A stretch of 64,000 bases of DNA, from contig CAWIMQ010000004.1 in assembly GCA_963837265.1 (NCBI GenBank), positions 1 through 64,000 on the forward strand, in the 5' to 3' direction. The notes under the pieces are model-generated. The model saw only the letters and a program-made list of their open reading frames with translations. It made no database searches and was not told where the DNA came from. Positions 8,693 to 16,188 of this stretch are shown piece by piece; within the stretch, counting starts at the first letter, position 1; each line of letters opens with the position of its first letter. The position numbers were made by a program, and so were the translations under genes. Source of the stretch: DATBLE01 sp963837265 (lineage in GTDB: Bacteria; Actinomycetota; Thermoleophilia; Gaiellales; Gaiellaceae).

Positions 8693-9225
8693 AGGCCGCC
8701 GGCCTGCAGTCGGGGTCCGCCCGGCGTCGGTCAAGGCCGCTCCTCGGCCTGCGGCGAGAGCCGGGCCGTCTGGCGCACCTGGTCTTCCGTCTGCCGCTCC
8801 CCCTGTACCGCCTGGGGTGGGGCCGATTCCTCGGCCGCATCTTCCTGCTCTTCACCCATGAAGGCCGAAAGACCGGCAGACGCTACGACGCGATCGCGAT
8901 GGTGCTCCGCTCCGACCCCGCCACGCGCGAGCTGGTCATCTGCGCGGCCTGGGGCGAGAAGACCGATTGGGTCAGGAACATCCGCGCCCGGCCGGCACTC
9001 CGCGTGCAGATCGGCCGCGACACGTTCACGCCCGAGCAGCGTTTCCTGGCCGAGGAGGAGGCCGTCGCCGTCGTGCTCGAGTTCCGCCGGCGCCATCGCG
9101 GGCGGGTACGGCTGATCAGCACGATCCTTGGCTGGGGCGACCTCAGCACCGAGCAGGCGGTCAGAGACTTCGTCCGCACCCGGCCGTTCGCCGCCTTCCG
9201 CCCGACACAGTCGGAAGATGCGTGA
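8689..9225 (+). CDS. Deazaflavin (F420)-dependent nitroreductase-family protein
   Basis: The 178-residue protein resembles the DDN/FDOR family of F420-binding split-barrel oxidoreductases. Landmarks are an N-terminal helix, LYRLGWGRFLGRIFLLFTHEGRKTGRRYDA (the usual L-x-T-x-GRKTG-x-x-R turn), LVICAAWGEKTDWVRNI (matching the GG-x-P-x-WY-x-N-L region) and RPALRVQIG. The family uses reduced deazaflavin F420, a cofactor common in actinobacteria, to reduce varied substrates. ATG 8689 overlaps the preceding stop (ATGA). Its own stop lies 8 bases inside the next gene. The substrate is unknown. Confidence 0.85.
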   Translation: MKAAGLQSGSARRRSRPLLGLRREPGRLAHLVFRLPLPLYRLGWGRFLGRIFLLFTHEGRKTGRRYDAIAMVLRSDPATRELVICAAWGEKTDWVRNIRARPALRVQIGRDTFTPEQRFLAEEEAVAVVLEFRRRHRGRVRLISTILGWGDLSTEQAVRDFVRTRPFAAFRPTQSEDA

Positions 9226-10465
9226 CCGTGCCTTCCTGGTGTTCGCGGCCGCCTCGGCGCTGACCGCGCTGCACACGGCCGCGGACGCGTTCCTCGCCCC
9301 GGAGCAGGGCACGGCCTGGTCGGATCATCTGCTGCCGGGGCTGGCGACACTCGCCGTGCTCGCTCTGGCCGTCGCCGGGTTCGCCATCGCTCCCGCCGGA
9401 CTCCGCGCCGTGCTCGCGCTGCTCCTCGGTGTGCTCGCGATCGTCGGTGCGGCGCTCGCGATCCTCGACGCCCGCAACGTCGGTGCCCGCGGCGACGACT
9501 GGACCGGGTTCCTGCTCGCCCCGGCAGGCCTGGCGCTCTGTCTGCTGGGCATCGTGCTGCTCTGGCGGTCACGGAAGCCGGGCCGGCTGCGATGGCTCCG
9601 CCGCGCCGCCCTCGCCGCCGGCGCCGCGCTCGCCACCTTCTGGGTGGTGGTCCCGCTCGCGACGGCGATCATCGCCACCCACCGGCCCCGGCAGCAGGTC
9701 GACCCGGCCGAGCTCGGCCGCCCCTACGAGACGGTCACGTTGCGGACGAGCGACGGCCTGCGCCTGGCCGGCTGGTACGTCCCCTCCCGGAACGGCGCCG
9801 CCGTGATCTCCTACCCGACACGCAGGGGCAAGCTGCCGCAGGCGCGCATGCTCGCCCGCCACGGCTACGGCGTCCTGCTCCTCGACGCACGCGGCTACGA
9901 CGGCAGCGACGGCGCTCCCAACCTGTTCGGCTGGGGCGAGACCAGGGACATCGACGCCGCCGTTACCTGGCTCCGCCGCCAGCCTGACGTGCACGAGGGC
10001 CGCGTCGGCGGGATCGGCTTCTCGGTCGGCGGCGAGATGATGCTCGAAGCCGCCGCCGGCAACCTCCGCTTGCGCGCGGTCGTCTCCGAGGGCGCCGGAA
10101 TCAGGAGCTACCGCGAGAATCTCCTGAATGGGCCGCGCGGCTGGTTCGCGCTCCCCGAGTACCTCGTCCAGACCGCCGCGGTCGCCGTTCTCAGCGGCAC
10201 GCCGCCGCCGGCTTCGCTGGACCGCCTCGTTGCGCGGATCGCGCCGCGGCCGGCCCTCCTCGTCTACGCCGAGCACGGCCAGGGCGGCGAAGACCTGAAC
10301 GAGCGCTTTTACGACGCAGCAGGCAAGCCGAAGCAGCTCTGGCGGGTGAACGGCGCCCACCACACCGGCGGCTACCAGGCCGACCCAACCGGCTACGAAC
10401 GCCGCGTCATCGGCTTCTTCGACCGCGCGCTCCTCGACGATGGGAGCGAGCATCCACGTGACTAG
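9218..10465 (+). CDS. Membrane-anchored alpha/beta hydrolase
   Basis: The 415-residue protein has an N-terminal membrane region with about five hydrophobic helices (residues 5-150) and a C-terminal alpha/beta hydrolase domain (about 165-405). The nucleophile elbow GFSVGG places the catalytic serine near residue 268. LLLDARGYDGSDG precedes it as the conserved strand-turn, and the histidine is probably in NGAHHTGG. The arrangement resembles BAAT- or peptidase S15-like cell-envelope hydrolases. The start ATG 9218 lies inside the preceding stop region and overlaps by 8 bases. The frame is open further upstream, but that part is out-of-frame sequence of the previous gene. Confidence 0.82.
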   Translation: MRDRAFLVFAAASALTALHTAADAFLAPEQGTAWSDHLLPGLATLAVLALAVAGFAIAPAGLRAVLALLLGVLAIVGAALAILDARNVGARGDDWTGFLLAPAGLALCLLGIVLLWRSRKPGRLRWLRRAALAAGAALATFWVVVPLATAIIATHRPRQQVDPAELGRPYETVTLRTSDGLRLAGWYVPSRNGAAVISYPTRRGKLPQARMLARHGYGVLLLDARGYDGSDGAPNLFGWGETRDIDAAVTWLRRQPDVHEGRVGGIGFSVGGEMMLEAAAGNLRLRAVVSEGAGIRSYRENLLNGPRGWFALPEYLVQTAAVAVLSGTPPPASLDRLVARIAPRPALLVYAEHGQGGEDLNERFYDAAGKPKQLWRVNGAHHTGGYQADPTGYERRVIGFFDRALLDDGSEHPRD

Positions 10466-11888
10466 GCACGTGCGCTGGATGGCGGGGCTCGGTGTCGTGA
10501 GCGCTGTCCTCGCCGGCGCAGTCGGCGTGTCGGCAGAGGGACGCCTTACGGCGCGTTGCGCCGCGCTTCCGTCCGCGCAGGATCTGCGCTACGCGCGCGA
10601 GTACCGGCAGCTGCTGAGCGCGAAGGCGGCCCAGGCGTGGCCGGGGTGGAAGGGTATGCCGCCGCTCCTCCAGCGGTCGGGAGGCTGCGAGTTCCTGATC
10701 GGCCACCCATCACCGCCGAAGACGTATCGCAGGACGACGGCCACTGTCGGTAGCTGGAGGGTGTACGCAGCGGCGGCGGGGACGGTGACTCCCGGCGCGG
10801 TGGCGACGACGTGGAAGGTCGGCGCGGTCTGGGTGACGATGGTGCCGACCAGGGCTGAGTTCCAGGGCGCGGTCGACCGGCAGGTCGGCCGCGGCGCCGT
10901 ACGCCTCACCGACACCTCCTATGTGCGCGCGCTCGTGCACGAGGCATTCCACGCCCACCAGATGACCGCGAGCCGCGGAGCGCTCCCCTCGTTCGGCAGC
11001 ACCCTCGAGCAGGACGACGCCGCCGCGCTGCTCGCGCCCCTCGGCGACGCCGAGCAACGGCTCGCCGGCGAGGGAAAGGCGCTCGCCGCCGCGCTGGACG
11101 CGACCTCGCTTGCCGCCGCGCGTACGCAGGCGGCCGTGTTCGCCACGCGCCGCGCAGGCAGGCGTGAGGCGACGAAGGATCCGCGCGGTCTGGCGGCGTT
11201 CGAGCAACAGGTCGAGTGGGCGGAGGGCGCGGCTCGCTACGCGGACTTGCGTCTCGTCCTGCTCGCCGGCGCCCGCGGGTACGTGCCGACGCAGGGCATC
11301 CGCTACTCCGCCCCTGCTGCGTCCCGGCGCGCGTTCCTCGCCGGGCTCGCCGACCCGGCGCCTCGCGCCGACGGCCTGCGCGGCCGCTGGGAGGACCTCG
11401 GAGCCGGGGAGGCGCTCCTGCTCGACCGGCTCGCCGCCGGCTGGCAGGACGCCGTGCTCGCCGGCAGGACACCGCTCGAGTCGGCGCTCGCACAGGCCGT
11501 CCAGGTGCCCGAGGCGCTCGCCGACCTCCGCGTCGCGCGCATCGCCGTCGGCCACACAGCGTTCCGCGTCGCCCTTGCCGAGAACGCCGGGCAGTGGAGC
11601 CGCGGCCTGAGCGGCGTCAGCGAGCTGCGGCCCCTCGACGGGTTGCTCTTCCGGTTCGGCGAGGACGTGTCGGCCGGGTTCACGACGCACGGCGCGGCGA
11701 TGCCGCTCCAGGTCGCCTTCTTCGCGCGCGACGGCAGGCTGATCGACGTGCAGACGATGCCTCGTTGCAGCGCCGATCCCTGCCCGGTCTACCGCTCGCC
11801 GCAGCCGTTCCGCGACGCGCTCGAAGCGCCAGCTGGGACGCTCGACTCGCTTCGGCGCGGCTCCCACCTCGTCGTTTCGGGCCGCTGA
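10440..11888 (+). CDS. Secreted HEAFH-motif protein fused to a DUF192 domain
   Basis: The 482-residue protein has an N-terminal hydrophobic segment (about 13-32) consistent with a signal peptide or anchor. The middle contains HEAFH at 167-171, a zinc-metallopeptidase-type HExxH motif in a helix, followed by a helical region. The last 110 residues match DUF192: LAENAGQWSRGLSGV, then GLLFRFGEDVSAGFTTHGA, then IDVQTMPRCSADPCPVY. The family normally stands alone as a small exported protein, so the fusion is unusual. ATG 10440 lies inside the preceding gene; GTG 10458 has better spacing from a GGGAG site and may be the true start. The substrate is unknown, and a third zinc ligand was not identified with confidence. 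Confidence 0.72.
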   Translation: MGASIHVTRHVRWMAGLGVVSAVLAGAVGVSAEGRLTARCAALPSAQDLRYAREYRQLLSAKAAQAWPGWKGMPPLLQRSGGCEFLIGHPSPPKTYRRTTATVGSWRVYAAAAGTVTPGAVATTWKVGAVWVTMVPTRAEFQGAVDRQVGRGAVRLTDTSYVRALVHEAFHAHQMTASRGALPSFGSTLEQDDAAALLAPLGDAEQRLAGEGKALAAALDATSLAAARTQAAVFATRRAGRREATKDPRGLAAFEQQVEWAEGAARYADLRLVLLAGARGYVPTQGIRYSAPAASRRAFLAGLADPAPRADGLRGRWEDLGAGEALLLDRLAAGWQDAVLAGRTPLESALAQAVQVPEALADLRVARIAVGHTAFRVALAENAGQWSRGLSGVSELRPLDGLLFRFGEDVSAGFTTHGAAMPLQVAFFARDGRLIDVQTMPRCSADPCPVYRSPQPFRDALEAPAGTLDSLRRGSHLVVSGR

Positions 11889-11923
11889 GCAGTGGGATGA
11901 GGCCCGATGACCGGAGACCACCG

Positions 11924-12553
11924 ATGACGTTCAAGTCGACCGCACTCGCCGCAGCAGCGCTCGCCGCAGCGGCCGCCGCCTACCGGAGGTTCCTGCGCCG
12001 GCCGATCCTCACCTGGGGCGCGACACCCGATGAAGCAGCGAAACGGCTGCCCGGAGACGAGCTACTGGAGGATGCGGCCGGGGTCGCGACGCGGGCGATC
12101 ACGATCGACGCGCCCCGCTCCGCGGTCTGGCCGTGGATCGCGCAGATGGGGCCCGCGCCGCGCGGCGGCGCCTACACCTACGACTGGATCGAGAACCTGC
12201 TCGGCCTGAACATGCACTCTGCCGACCACGTCATCCCCGAGTTCCAGCACCCCGAGATCGGCGACGGCTTCGGCTTCGGCGCCAGCCGGATGAGCTACGC
12301 GATCGTCGAGCCCGAGCACGTGCTCTCCGTACGCTCGGCGGACGGCAACTGGGTCTGGACGTTCATCCTGGAAGCGGACGACGGCAAGACGCGGCTGATC
12401 AGCCGCAACCGCTTCCGGCTGCCGAAGCTCAAAGACAAGCTCGGGATGATCCTGATGGAGCCCGGCTCCCTCGTCATGGAACGAAAGATGCTCCACGGCA
12501 TCAAGCACCGCGCCGAGCGGCTCGCGGCAGAAGCGCAGGAGATCACAACATGA
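11924..12553 (+). CDS. SRPBCC-fold protein with N-terminal hydrophobic helix
   Basis: The 209-residue protein opens with an alanine-rich hydrophobic helix (TALAAAALAAAAAAYRRFL). It then has an SRPBCC (START-like) ligand-binding fold: ATRAITIDAPRSAVWPWIAQMG is the classic first strand and helix, and IVEPEHVLSVRSADGNWVWTFILE supplies the middle strands. Such proteins bind hydrophobic small molecules or act as polyketide-type cyclases; the ligand is not predictable. ATG 11924 is used; an in-frame ATG 11897 would add nine residues. It is the last gene of the rightward run that began at 6438. Confidence 0.8.
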   Translation: MTFKSTALAAAALAAAAAAYRRFLRRPILTWGATPDEAAKRLPGDELLEDAAGVATRAITIDAPRSAVWPWIAQMGPAPRGGAYTYDWIENLLGLNMHSADHVIPEFQHPEIGDGFGFGASRMSYAIVEPEHVLSVRSADGNWVWTFILEADDGKTRLISRNRFRLPKLKDKLGMILMEPGSLVMERKMLHGIKHRAERLAAEAQEITT

Positions 12554-12677
12554 GCCGGCAGGTTCCTCGGCATCCCCTAACAAGCTCCCAACGAGGTCAA
12601 GTCGCTCGACCACCGATGACGCGGCTCCGTGCATCGGAAGCGATGACCCGAATGCCCTTCCGCTCGAGGCAGGTGCG

Positions 12678-12702
12678 CTGTTACCGCCGCTGTTACCAAG
12701 GA
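12678..12702. repeat. Paired TGTTACC heptamers
   Basis: Two TGTTACC heptamers in the same orientation are separated by a few bases. The same arrangement occurs at about 76-97 near the left edge. The meaning is unknown. They flank a 12-kb stretch that also ends at a tRNA 3'-end fragment, so they may be remnants of an integration system. Confidence 0.35.
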
Positions 12703-12824
12703 AGCCCCCGAGAACCTGGGAAATCACGGAGCTTCGTAACGCACGATCTGCGTGCAGCCACGCCGGATCTCTAGCGGTCAAGAAACCCTGCGTAGCCTGG
12801 CTCGACAACTTCGAAGCTGCGTGC

Positions 12825-12849
12825 GGAGGTTCGACTCCTCCCGGGGCCG
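12825..12849 (+). other. tRNA 3'-end fragment (possible old attachment site)
   Basis: A perfect T-arm (GGAGG, loop TTCGACT, CCTCC) is followed by CGGGGCC and a G, which is exactly the T-arm, acceptor 3' strand and discriminator of a tRNA. The 5' acceptor strand (it would be GGCCCCG) and the D- and anticodon arms are absent upstream. Duplicated tRNA 3' ends are typical relics of integrase-mediated insertion. No integrase gene remains nearby. Confidence 0.5.
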
Positions 12850-12854
12850 TCCTG

Positions 12855-13091
12855 CTAGGGGGCCCGGTCGGACGAGGCCGGCTGCTCTTCTCGCCGCTCG
12901 TCCTCGGGCGCGGGCGGTTCGATCGCGACCGGGCGTTCCGTGCCGCCGTCCTTGCCGGTGATTCCGTCCTTGAAGTTGCGCATCCCCTGGCCCAGTGACT
13001 TGCCCAGGCCGGGCAGACGCTTCGGGCCGAAGATGATCAGCAGGATGAAGACGAGGAGGATGATCTCCCACGGTGAGATCCAGCCGGGCAC
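12855..13091 (-). CDS. tatA: Sec-independent (Tat) translocase subunit TatA/E
   Basis: The 78-residue protein has the TatA plan: a short N-terminal periplasmic end, one transmembrane helix (WEIILLVFILLIIFGPKRLP), the conserved hinge FGPKRLPGLGKSLG, an amphipathic helix and a charged tail. TatA oligomers form the pathway for export of folded, twin-arginine proteins with TatC, which is not in the window. It starts at GTG 13091, with a TACGCT -10 box only 6 nt upstream, so the mRNA is probably leaderless. It is monocistronic. Confidence 0.92.
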   Translation of the reverse strand: MPGWISPWEIILLVFILLIIFGPKRLPGLGKSLGQGMRNFKDGITGKDGGTERPVAIEPPAPEDERREEQPASSDRAP

Positions 13092-13097
13092 GCGTCA

Positions 13098-13103
13098 AGC
13101 GTA
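13098..13103 (-). promoter_or_regulatory. Leaderless -10 box of tatA
   Basis: On the minus strand the box reads TACGCT, then 6 nt, then GTG 13091. Transcription would begin at or next to the start codon. Confidence 0.6.
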
Positions 13104-13126
13104 GCGCGCCCCGGAAGCCGACGGCA

Positions 13127-13198
13127 TGCGCCTGGGAGGATTCGAACCCCCGACCCGCGGCTTAGAAGGCCGCCGCTCTTCCGCTGAGCTACAGGCGC
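13127..13198 (-). tRNA. tRNA-Arg (anticodon TCT)
   Basis: The complete cloverleaf has acceptor GCGCCTG/CAGGCGC, a D-arm GCTC...GAGC, the anticodon stem GCGGC/GCCGC with loop CTTCTAA (anticodon TCT), and a T-arm GGGGG/CCTCC with TTCGAAT. Discriminator is A; CCA is not encoded. 72 nt. Confidence 0.96.
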
Positions 13199-13229
13199 TC
13201 GGAGAGAAGGGTAGCGCCGGGCGGTACGG

Positions 13230-13802
13230 TCATCTGGCGCCGAAGTCGGCGGTCAGGATCGTGACGTCCAGGCCGTGGTAGGCACCGGGCGCGTCGAGGG
13301 CGTGGACGCCGCCGACGCCGAGGTCGCGCCACTCGGGCGCGAGGAGGATCTCGCGGTGCTCGCGGCTCTTCAGCCACAGGCCGACCGCCTTCCGGGCGGA
13401 GAGGCCGGGCGCGGCCCAGACGATGTTCTCGCTCGCGCACCAGAAGCGTCCCCTCGCGGATGGGTAGACGGACTCGATTCGCAACCAGAAGGACGACCCG
13501 TCGTAGGAGGCGTGCGCGAAGAAGCCGTGCCTCGCCATCGACTGGGAGTGGCCACGGGCCGCCGCGGCGAGCTGCCGGTTGAGACGGAGCTCGGGCAGGC
13601 CGTGCGCCCGCCGGACCGCGTTGATCGTGACGAAGACCCCGCGCTCGAGCGCGGCGACGGCGATGACCCGTTGCGCGCGGGCGGCCACGCCCTTCTGCGC
13701 CAGGGGGCCCCGCGAGGTGTCGTGCGCGCCGCTCCCGACCCCGCCGGCGGACGCCACGGGGATCAGGACGAGAAAGGCCAGTAGAGCGAGAAGACGCCTC
13801 AC
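13230..13802 (-). CDS. Secreted CAP-domain protein
   Basis: The 190-residue protein has a signal peptide (RRLLALLAFLVLIPVASAGG, cleavage near residue 20) and a CAP/SCP-like domain. Visible features are the N-terminal helix with LNRQLAAAARGHSQSMARHGFFAHASYDG (the HSQSM...FFAH histidines of the CAP cavity), RIESVYPSARGRFWCASENIVWA, and SREHREILLAPEWRDLGVGG, which is the classic H-R-x-I-L segment. Bacterial CAP proteins are extracellular, often of unknown function. It starts at GTG 13802 and lies upstream of tRNA-Arg on the same strand. Confidence 0.88.
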   Translation of the reverse strand: MRRLLALLAFLVLIPVASAGGVGSGAHDTSRGPLAQKGVAARAQRVIAVAALERGVFVTINAVRRAHGLPELRLNRQLAAAARGHSQSMARHGFFAHASYDGSSFWLRIESVYPSARGRFWCASENIVWAAPGLSARKAVGLWLKSREHREILLAPEWRDLGVGGVHALDAPGAYHGLDVTILTADFGAR

Positions 13803-13837
13803 TTACCGACTATCGGGGTCCTCCGGGGCTTCGTCAA

Positions 13838-14932
13838 TCAACCAAACGGAGGATCCTGCTGCACCGCCGGCTCGGCCGCCGCCGGCGAGCGCTGGTGCCG
13901 GTGGCGCTGCCAGTCGACGAGGATCACCTGGATCGCGCCTGCGATCGGGATCGCGCCCAGCGCGCCCAGGATCCCGGCGAGCTTCGCGCCGAGGAGCACG
14001 GAGACGAGAACGGCCAGCGGGGAGAGCTGAACGGTCCGCCCGTAGATCACCGGTTGCAGGAAGTGGTTCTCGATCTGCTGGTACACGACGAAGAAGACGA
14101 CGACGACGATCCCGGCGGTGATGCTGTGCAGGAACGACACCGCCCCGATGATCAGGGCGGCGATCGTCGCACCGGCGAGCGGGATCAGGTCGAGGACGGC
14201 GACGATCACCCCGAGCGCGACCGCGTACGGAACGCCGACGGCGAGCAGGACGATGGTCGTCGACGTCCCGGCGATCAGGCTGATCAGCAGGTTCCCGGTC
14301 ACGTAGCCGCCGACGGTGCGGTAGACGTCGTGGCCGATCGACCGCCAGCGGGGCCGCGAGCGCTCGGGCACAAGCCCGTAGAACCGGTCCATCCACATCG
14401 GCCCCTCGAGCAGCATGAAGAAGGTCAGGAAGACGATCGTGATCGTCGCCAACACGAGCGCGATCACGCTCTTCGTGATCGAGATCGCCGCGCCGGTGAG
14501 CCCGAGGATCTTCGACGCGCCGCCCGTCTTCACCGCGTCCTGGATCTTCTCCACGATGTGGTACTTCGTCTCGAGGAAGCCGAACCGCCCCTTGCCCTTC
14601 GTCAGGTCGTCGACGTAGCCGGGAACCGCCTGGACGAAGTCGTTCACCTGGCTGACGAGCGTCGGGACGAAGGCGTAGCCGATCGCCCCCACCGTCACGA
14701 GGGCGAGCAGGTACGTGAGCCCGGCCGCATGACCGCGCTTCTTTACCCCGTGGCGCATGAACCACTCCACGGCCGGATTGAGCGCGAGCGCGAGGAAGAG
14801 CGAGACCAGGAACCACGAGATCACCTCGCGCGTGATCGCGACCATCGCGATCAGCGCCCAGGCGGCGATCACGAGCCCGATCACGGCGAGGACCGACCGC
14901 GTGCTGAAGCGAACCACCCGTTCCGGGCTCAC
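13838..14932 (-). CDS. AI-2E family transporter
   Basis: The 364-residue polytopic protein has the layout of the AI-2E/PerM exporter family. There are N-terminal paired helices (SVLAVIGLVIAAWALIAMVA and VISWFLVSLFLALALNPAVEWF with the conserved NPAV), a central soluble region, and C-terminal helices including LIPLAGATIAALIIGAV, followed by the signature QQIENHFLQPVIYGRTVQLSPLAVLVSVLLG. Despite the name, members mostly have other substrates, such as Na+/H+ exchange. GTG 14932 is preferred over the longer frame from 14983, because the longer start would overlap the divergent cyclophilin start. Confidence 0.88.
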   Translation of the reverse strand: MSPERVVRFSTRSVLAVIGLVIAAWALIAMVAITREVISWFLVSLFLALALNPAVEWFMRHGVKKRGHAAGLTYLLALVTVGAIGYAFVPTLVSQVNDFVQAVPGYVDDLTKGKGRFGFLETKYHIVEKIQDAVKTGGASKILGLTGAAISITKSVIALVLATITIVFLTFFMLLEGPMWMDRFYGLVPERSRPRWRSIGHDVYRTVGGYVTGNLLISLIAGTSTTIVLLAVGVPYAVALGVIVAVLDLIPLAGATIAALIIGAVSFLHSITAGIVVVVFFVVYQQIENHFLQPVIYGRTVQLSPLAVLVSVLLGAKLAGILGALGAIPIAGAIQVILVDWQRHRHQRSPAAAEPAVQQDPPFG

Positions 14933-14969
14933 CCGGTGAAGGATCGCCGGCACGCCGGACGGCCACCGG

Positions 14970-14975
14970 TAGGCT
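14970..14975 (+). promoter_or_regulatory. Leaderless -10 box of the cyclophilin gene
   Basis: TAGGCT is followed by 6 nt and ATG 14982. No Shine-Dalgarno sequence is present. Confidence 0.6.
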
Positions 14976-14981
14976 GCGGGC

Positions 14982-15440
14982 ATGTCCAGCGCAACGCTTC
15001 ACACCAGCCACGGCCCGATCGGCGTCGAGCTCTTTCCCGGCGACGCGCCGAAGACGGTCGAGAACTTCGAGACGCTCGCCGGCAAGGGGTTCTACGACGG
15101 GGTGGTCTTCCACCGCGTGATCCCCGACTTCATGATCCAGGGCGGCGACCCGACCGGAACCGGCAGCGGAGGCCCCGGCTACACGTTCGAGGACGAGCCC
15201 AACCCGCACCACGTCGAGCGCGGCGCGCTGGCGATGGCGAACTCCGGCCCGCACACGAACGGCAGCCAGTTCTTCATCGTCACCGCGGGCGCGTGCCCCT
15301 GGCTCGACGGCAAGCACACCGTCTTCGGCCGGGTGACCGAGGGAATGGACGTCGTCGACGCGATCTCGGCCGTCGAGACGGACGCCACGGACCGCCCGCG
15401 CGAGCCGGTGACGATCGAGCGGGTGGAGCTGGCGGTCTAG
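14982..15440 (+). CDS. Cyclophilin-type peptidyl-prolyl cis-trans isomerase
   Basis: The 152-residue single-domain cyclophilin accelerates isomerisation of X-Pro bonds during protein folding. The conserved core is present: YDGVVFHRVIPDFMIQGGDPTGTGSGGPGY (catalytic Arg in FHRVIPDFMIQGG), ALAMANSGPHTNGSQFFI, and WLDGKHTVFGRVTEGMDVV. There is no signal peptide, so it is cytosolic. Length matches small bacterial PpiA/PpiB. It starts at ATG 14982 from a leaderless promoter and is divergent from the AI-2E transporter. Confidence 0.95.
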   Translation: MSSATLHTSHGPIGVELFPGDAPKTVENFETLAGKGFYDGVVFHRVIPDFMIQGGDPTGTGSGGPGYTFEDEPNPHHVERGALAMANSGPHTNGSQFFIVTAGACPWLDGKHTVFGRVTEGMDVVDAISAVETDATDRPREPVTIERVELAV

Positions 15441-15900
15441 GCGCGTATCTCCCGGAATACGCCACCGGCGCCCCTCACGGCGTCGCGCACCCCGTAAGGG
15501 GCACTGTTGGTCGTATGCTCGGGGAGATCGTCCGGCGGGAACCAGCAAAGCCCCGCGACCTCGGCGCCGGACGGCACTCGCGCCTCGCTACCGATGACGC
15601 GGCCTGCAAGGACGAAACGGAGGCCAGGTTGGGCCCTTCGAAGGTGGTCGAGCGCAACGAGGTGGTCGAGCTCGATCGCGAGGGAGGTCCCTTCGGCGAC
15701 CTCGCGGACGGCAGCCTCGGCGGGAGCCTCGCCGGGCTCAACGGATCCCCCGTAGTCCCCCAGCGCCGCCGACCGTAGTTCTCCTGGACCAAGAGCACCC
15801 GACCTTGCTCGTCGCGCAGGACGACTGCCGAAGCGAGGGTCGGCGCAAGCTCGTCCGCCGTCGCTCCACCATCTCCGATGGCGTTCGCTTTCTCTTCACG
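15437..15900 (-). pseudogene. Frameshifted NUDIX hydrolase remnant
   Basis: Two overlapping minus-strand frames together resemble a NUDIX protein. The upstream frame gives LASAVVLRDEQGRVLLVQENYGRRRWG (up to about 15763). The downstream frame continues as GGSVEPGEAPAEAAVREVAEGTSLA and on to a LCWFPPDDLPEH segment and stop at 15437. The join needs a one-base shift right before the Nudix box. The box itself is degenerate, since REVAEGTS replaces the expected REVxEExG and loses a metal-binding glutamate. It therefore looks inactivated. Its stop overlaps the end of the cyclophilin gene. Confidence 0.6.
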
Positions 15901-15930
15901 ACCGGCGCAGAGTCGGCAGGGCTAGTCGGG

Positions 15931-16047
15931 CTAGTTCGGGCTAGTCGAGCCACTCGGGCAGACACCCACGAGACGCGCTATCTCCTTGATCGATCGGCCC
16001 TCCTCACGCCGCAACGCCCGTACAAGTTCCCGCTCTCTTGTTTTCAT
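15931..16047 (-). CDS. Truncated small helix-turn-helix protein
   Basis: The 38-residue frame starts at ATG 16047 in a locally AT-rich patch. It reads MKTRERELVRALRREEGRSI, then KEIARLVGV, the usual N-terminal helix and first HTH helix of small actinobacterial DNA-binding proteins that continue with a serine-rich recognition helix and WVRD. Here it turns into CPSGSTSPN and stops, with short CTAGCCCGA repeats following. It is probably a truncated gene. It starts about 40 bp from tRNA-Gly on the same strand. Confidence 0.4.
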   Translation of the reverse strand: MKTRERELVRALRREEGRSIKEIARLVGVCPSGSTSPN

Positions 16048-16088
16048 TATGGACAACGTACCAACGCTGTCGGACGGAGCAAGGAGAG

Positions 16089-16160
16089 AGCGGGCGGCGG
16101 GAATCGAACCCAGCGTCTGAGCCTTGGAAGGGCCCTGCTTCACCACTAAGCTACGCCCGC
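16089..16160 (-). tRNA. tRNA-Gly (anticodon TCC)
   Basis: The cloverleaf has acceptor GCGGGCG/CGCCCGC, a D-arm GCTT...AAGC, anticodon stem GGGCC/GGCTC with loop CTTCCAA (anticodon TCC), and a T-arm with TTCGATT. The outermost T-stem pair is a mismatch. CCA is not encoded. 72 nt. Confidence 0.93.
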
Positions 16161-16175
16161 AAAGTCGAGCCTCAT

Positions 16176-16181
16176 TAGCGT
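16176..16181 (+). promoter_or_regulatory. Leaderless -10 box of the CtaG gene
   Basis: TAGCGT is followed by 7 nt and GTG 16189. It lies only 15 bp from the divergent tRNA-Gly 5' end. Confidence 0.5.
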
Positions 16182-16188
16182 ACCCGCG

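Noticed and set aside
12776..12849. Complete tRNA gene upstream of tatA
   Set aside because: Only the T-arm and 3' acceptor strand are present. No matching 5' acceptor, D-arm or anticodon arm could be found in the preceding 50 bases.
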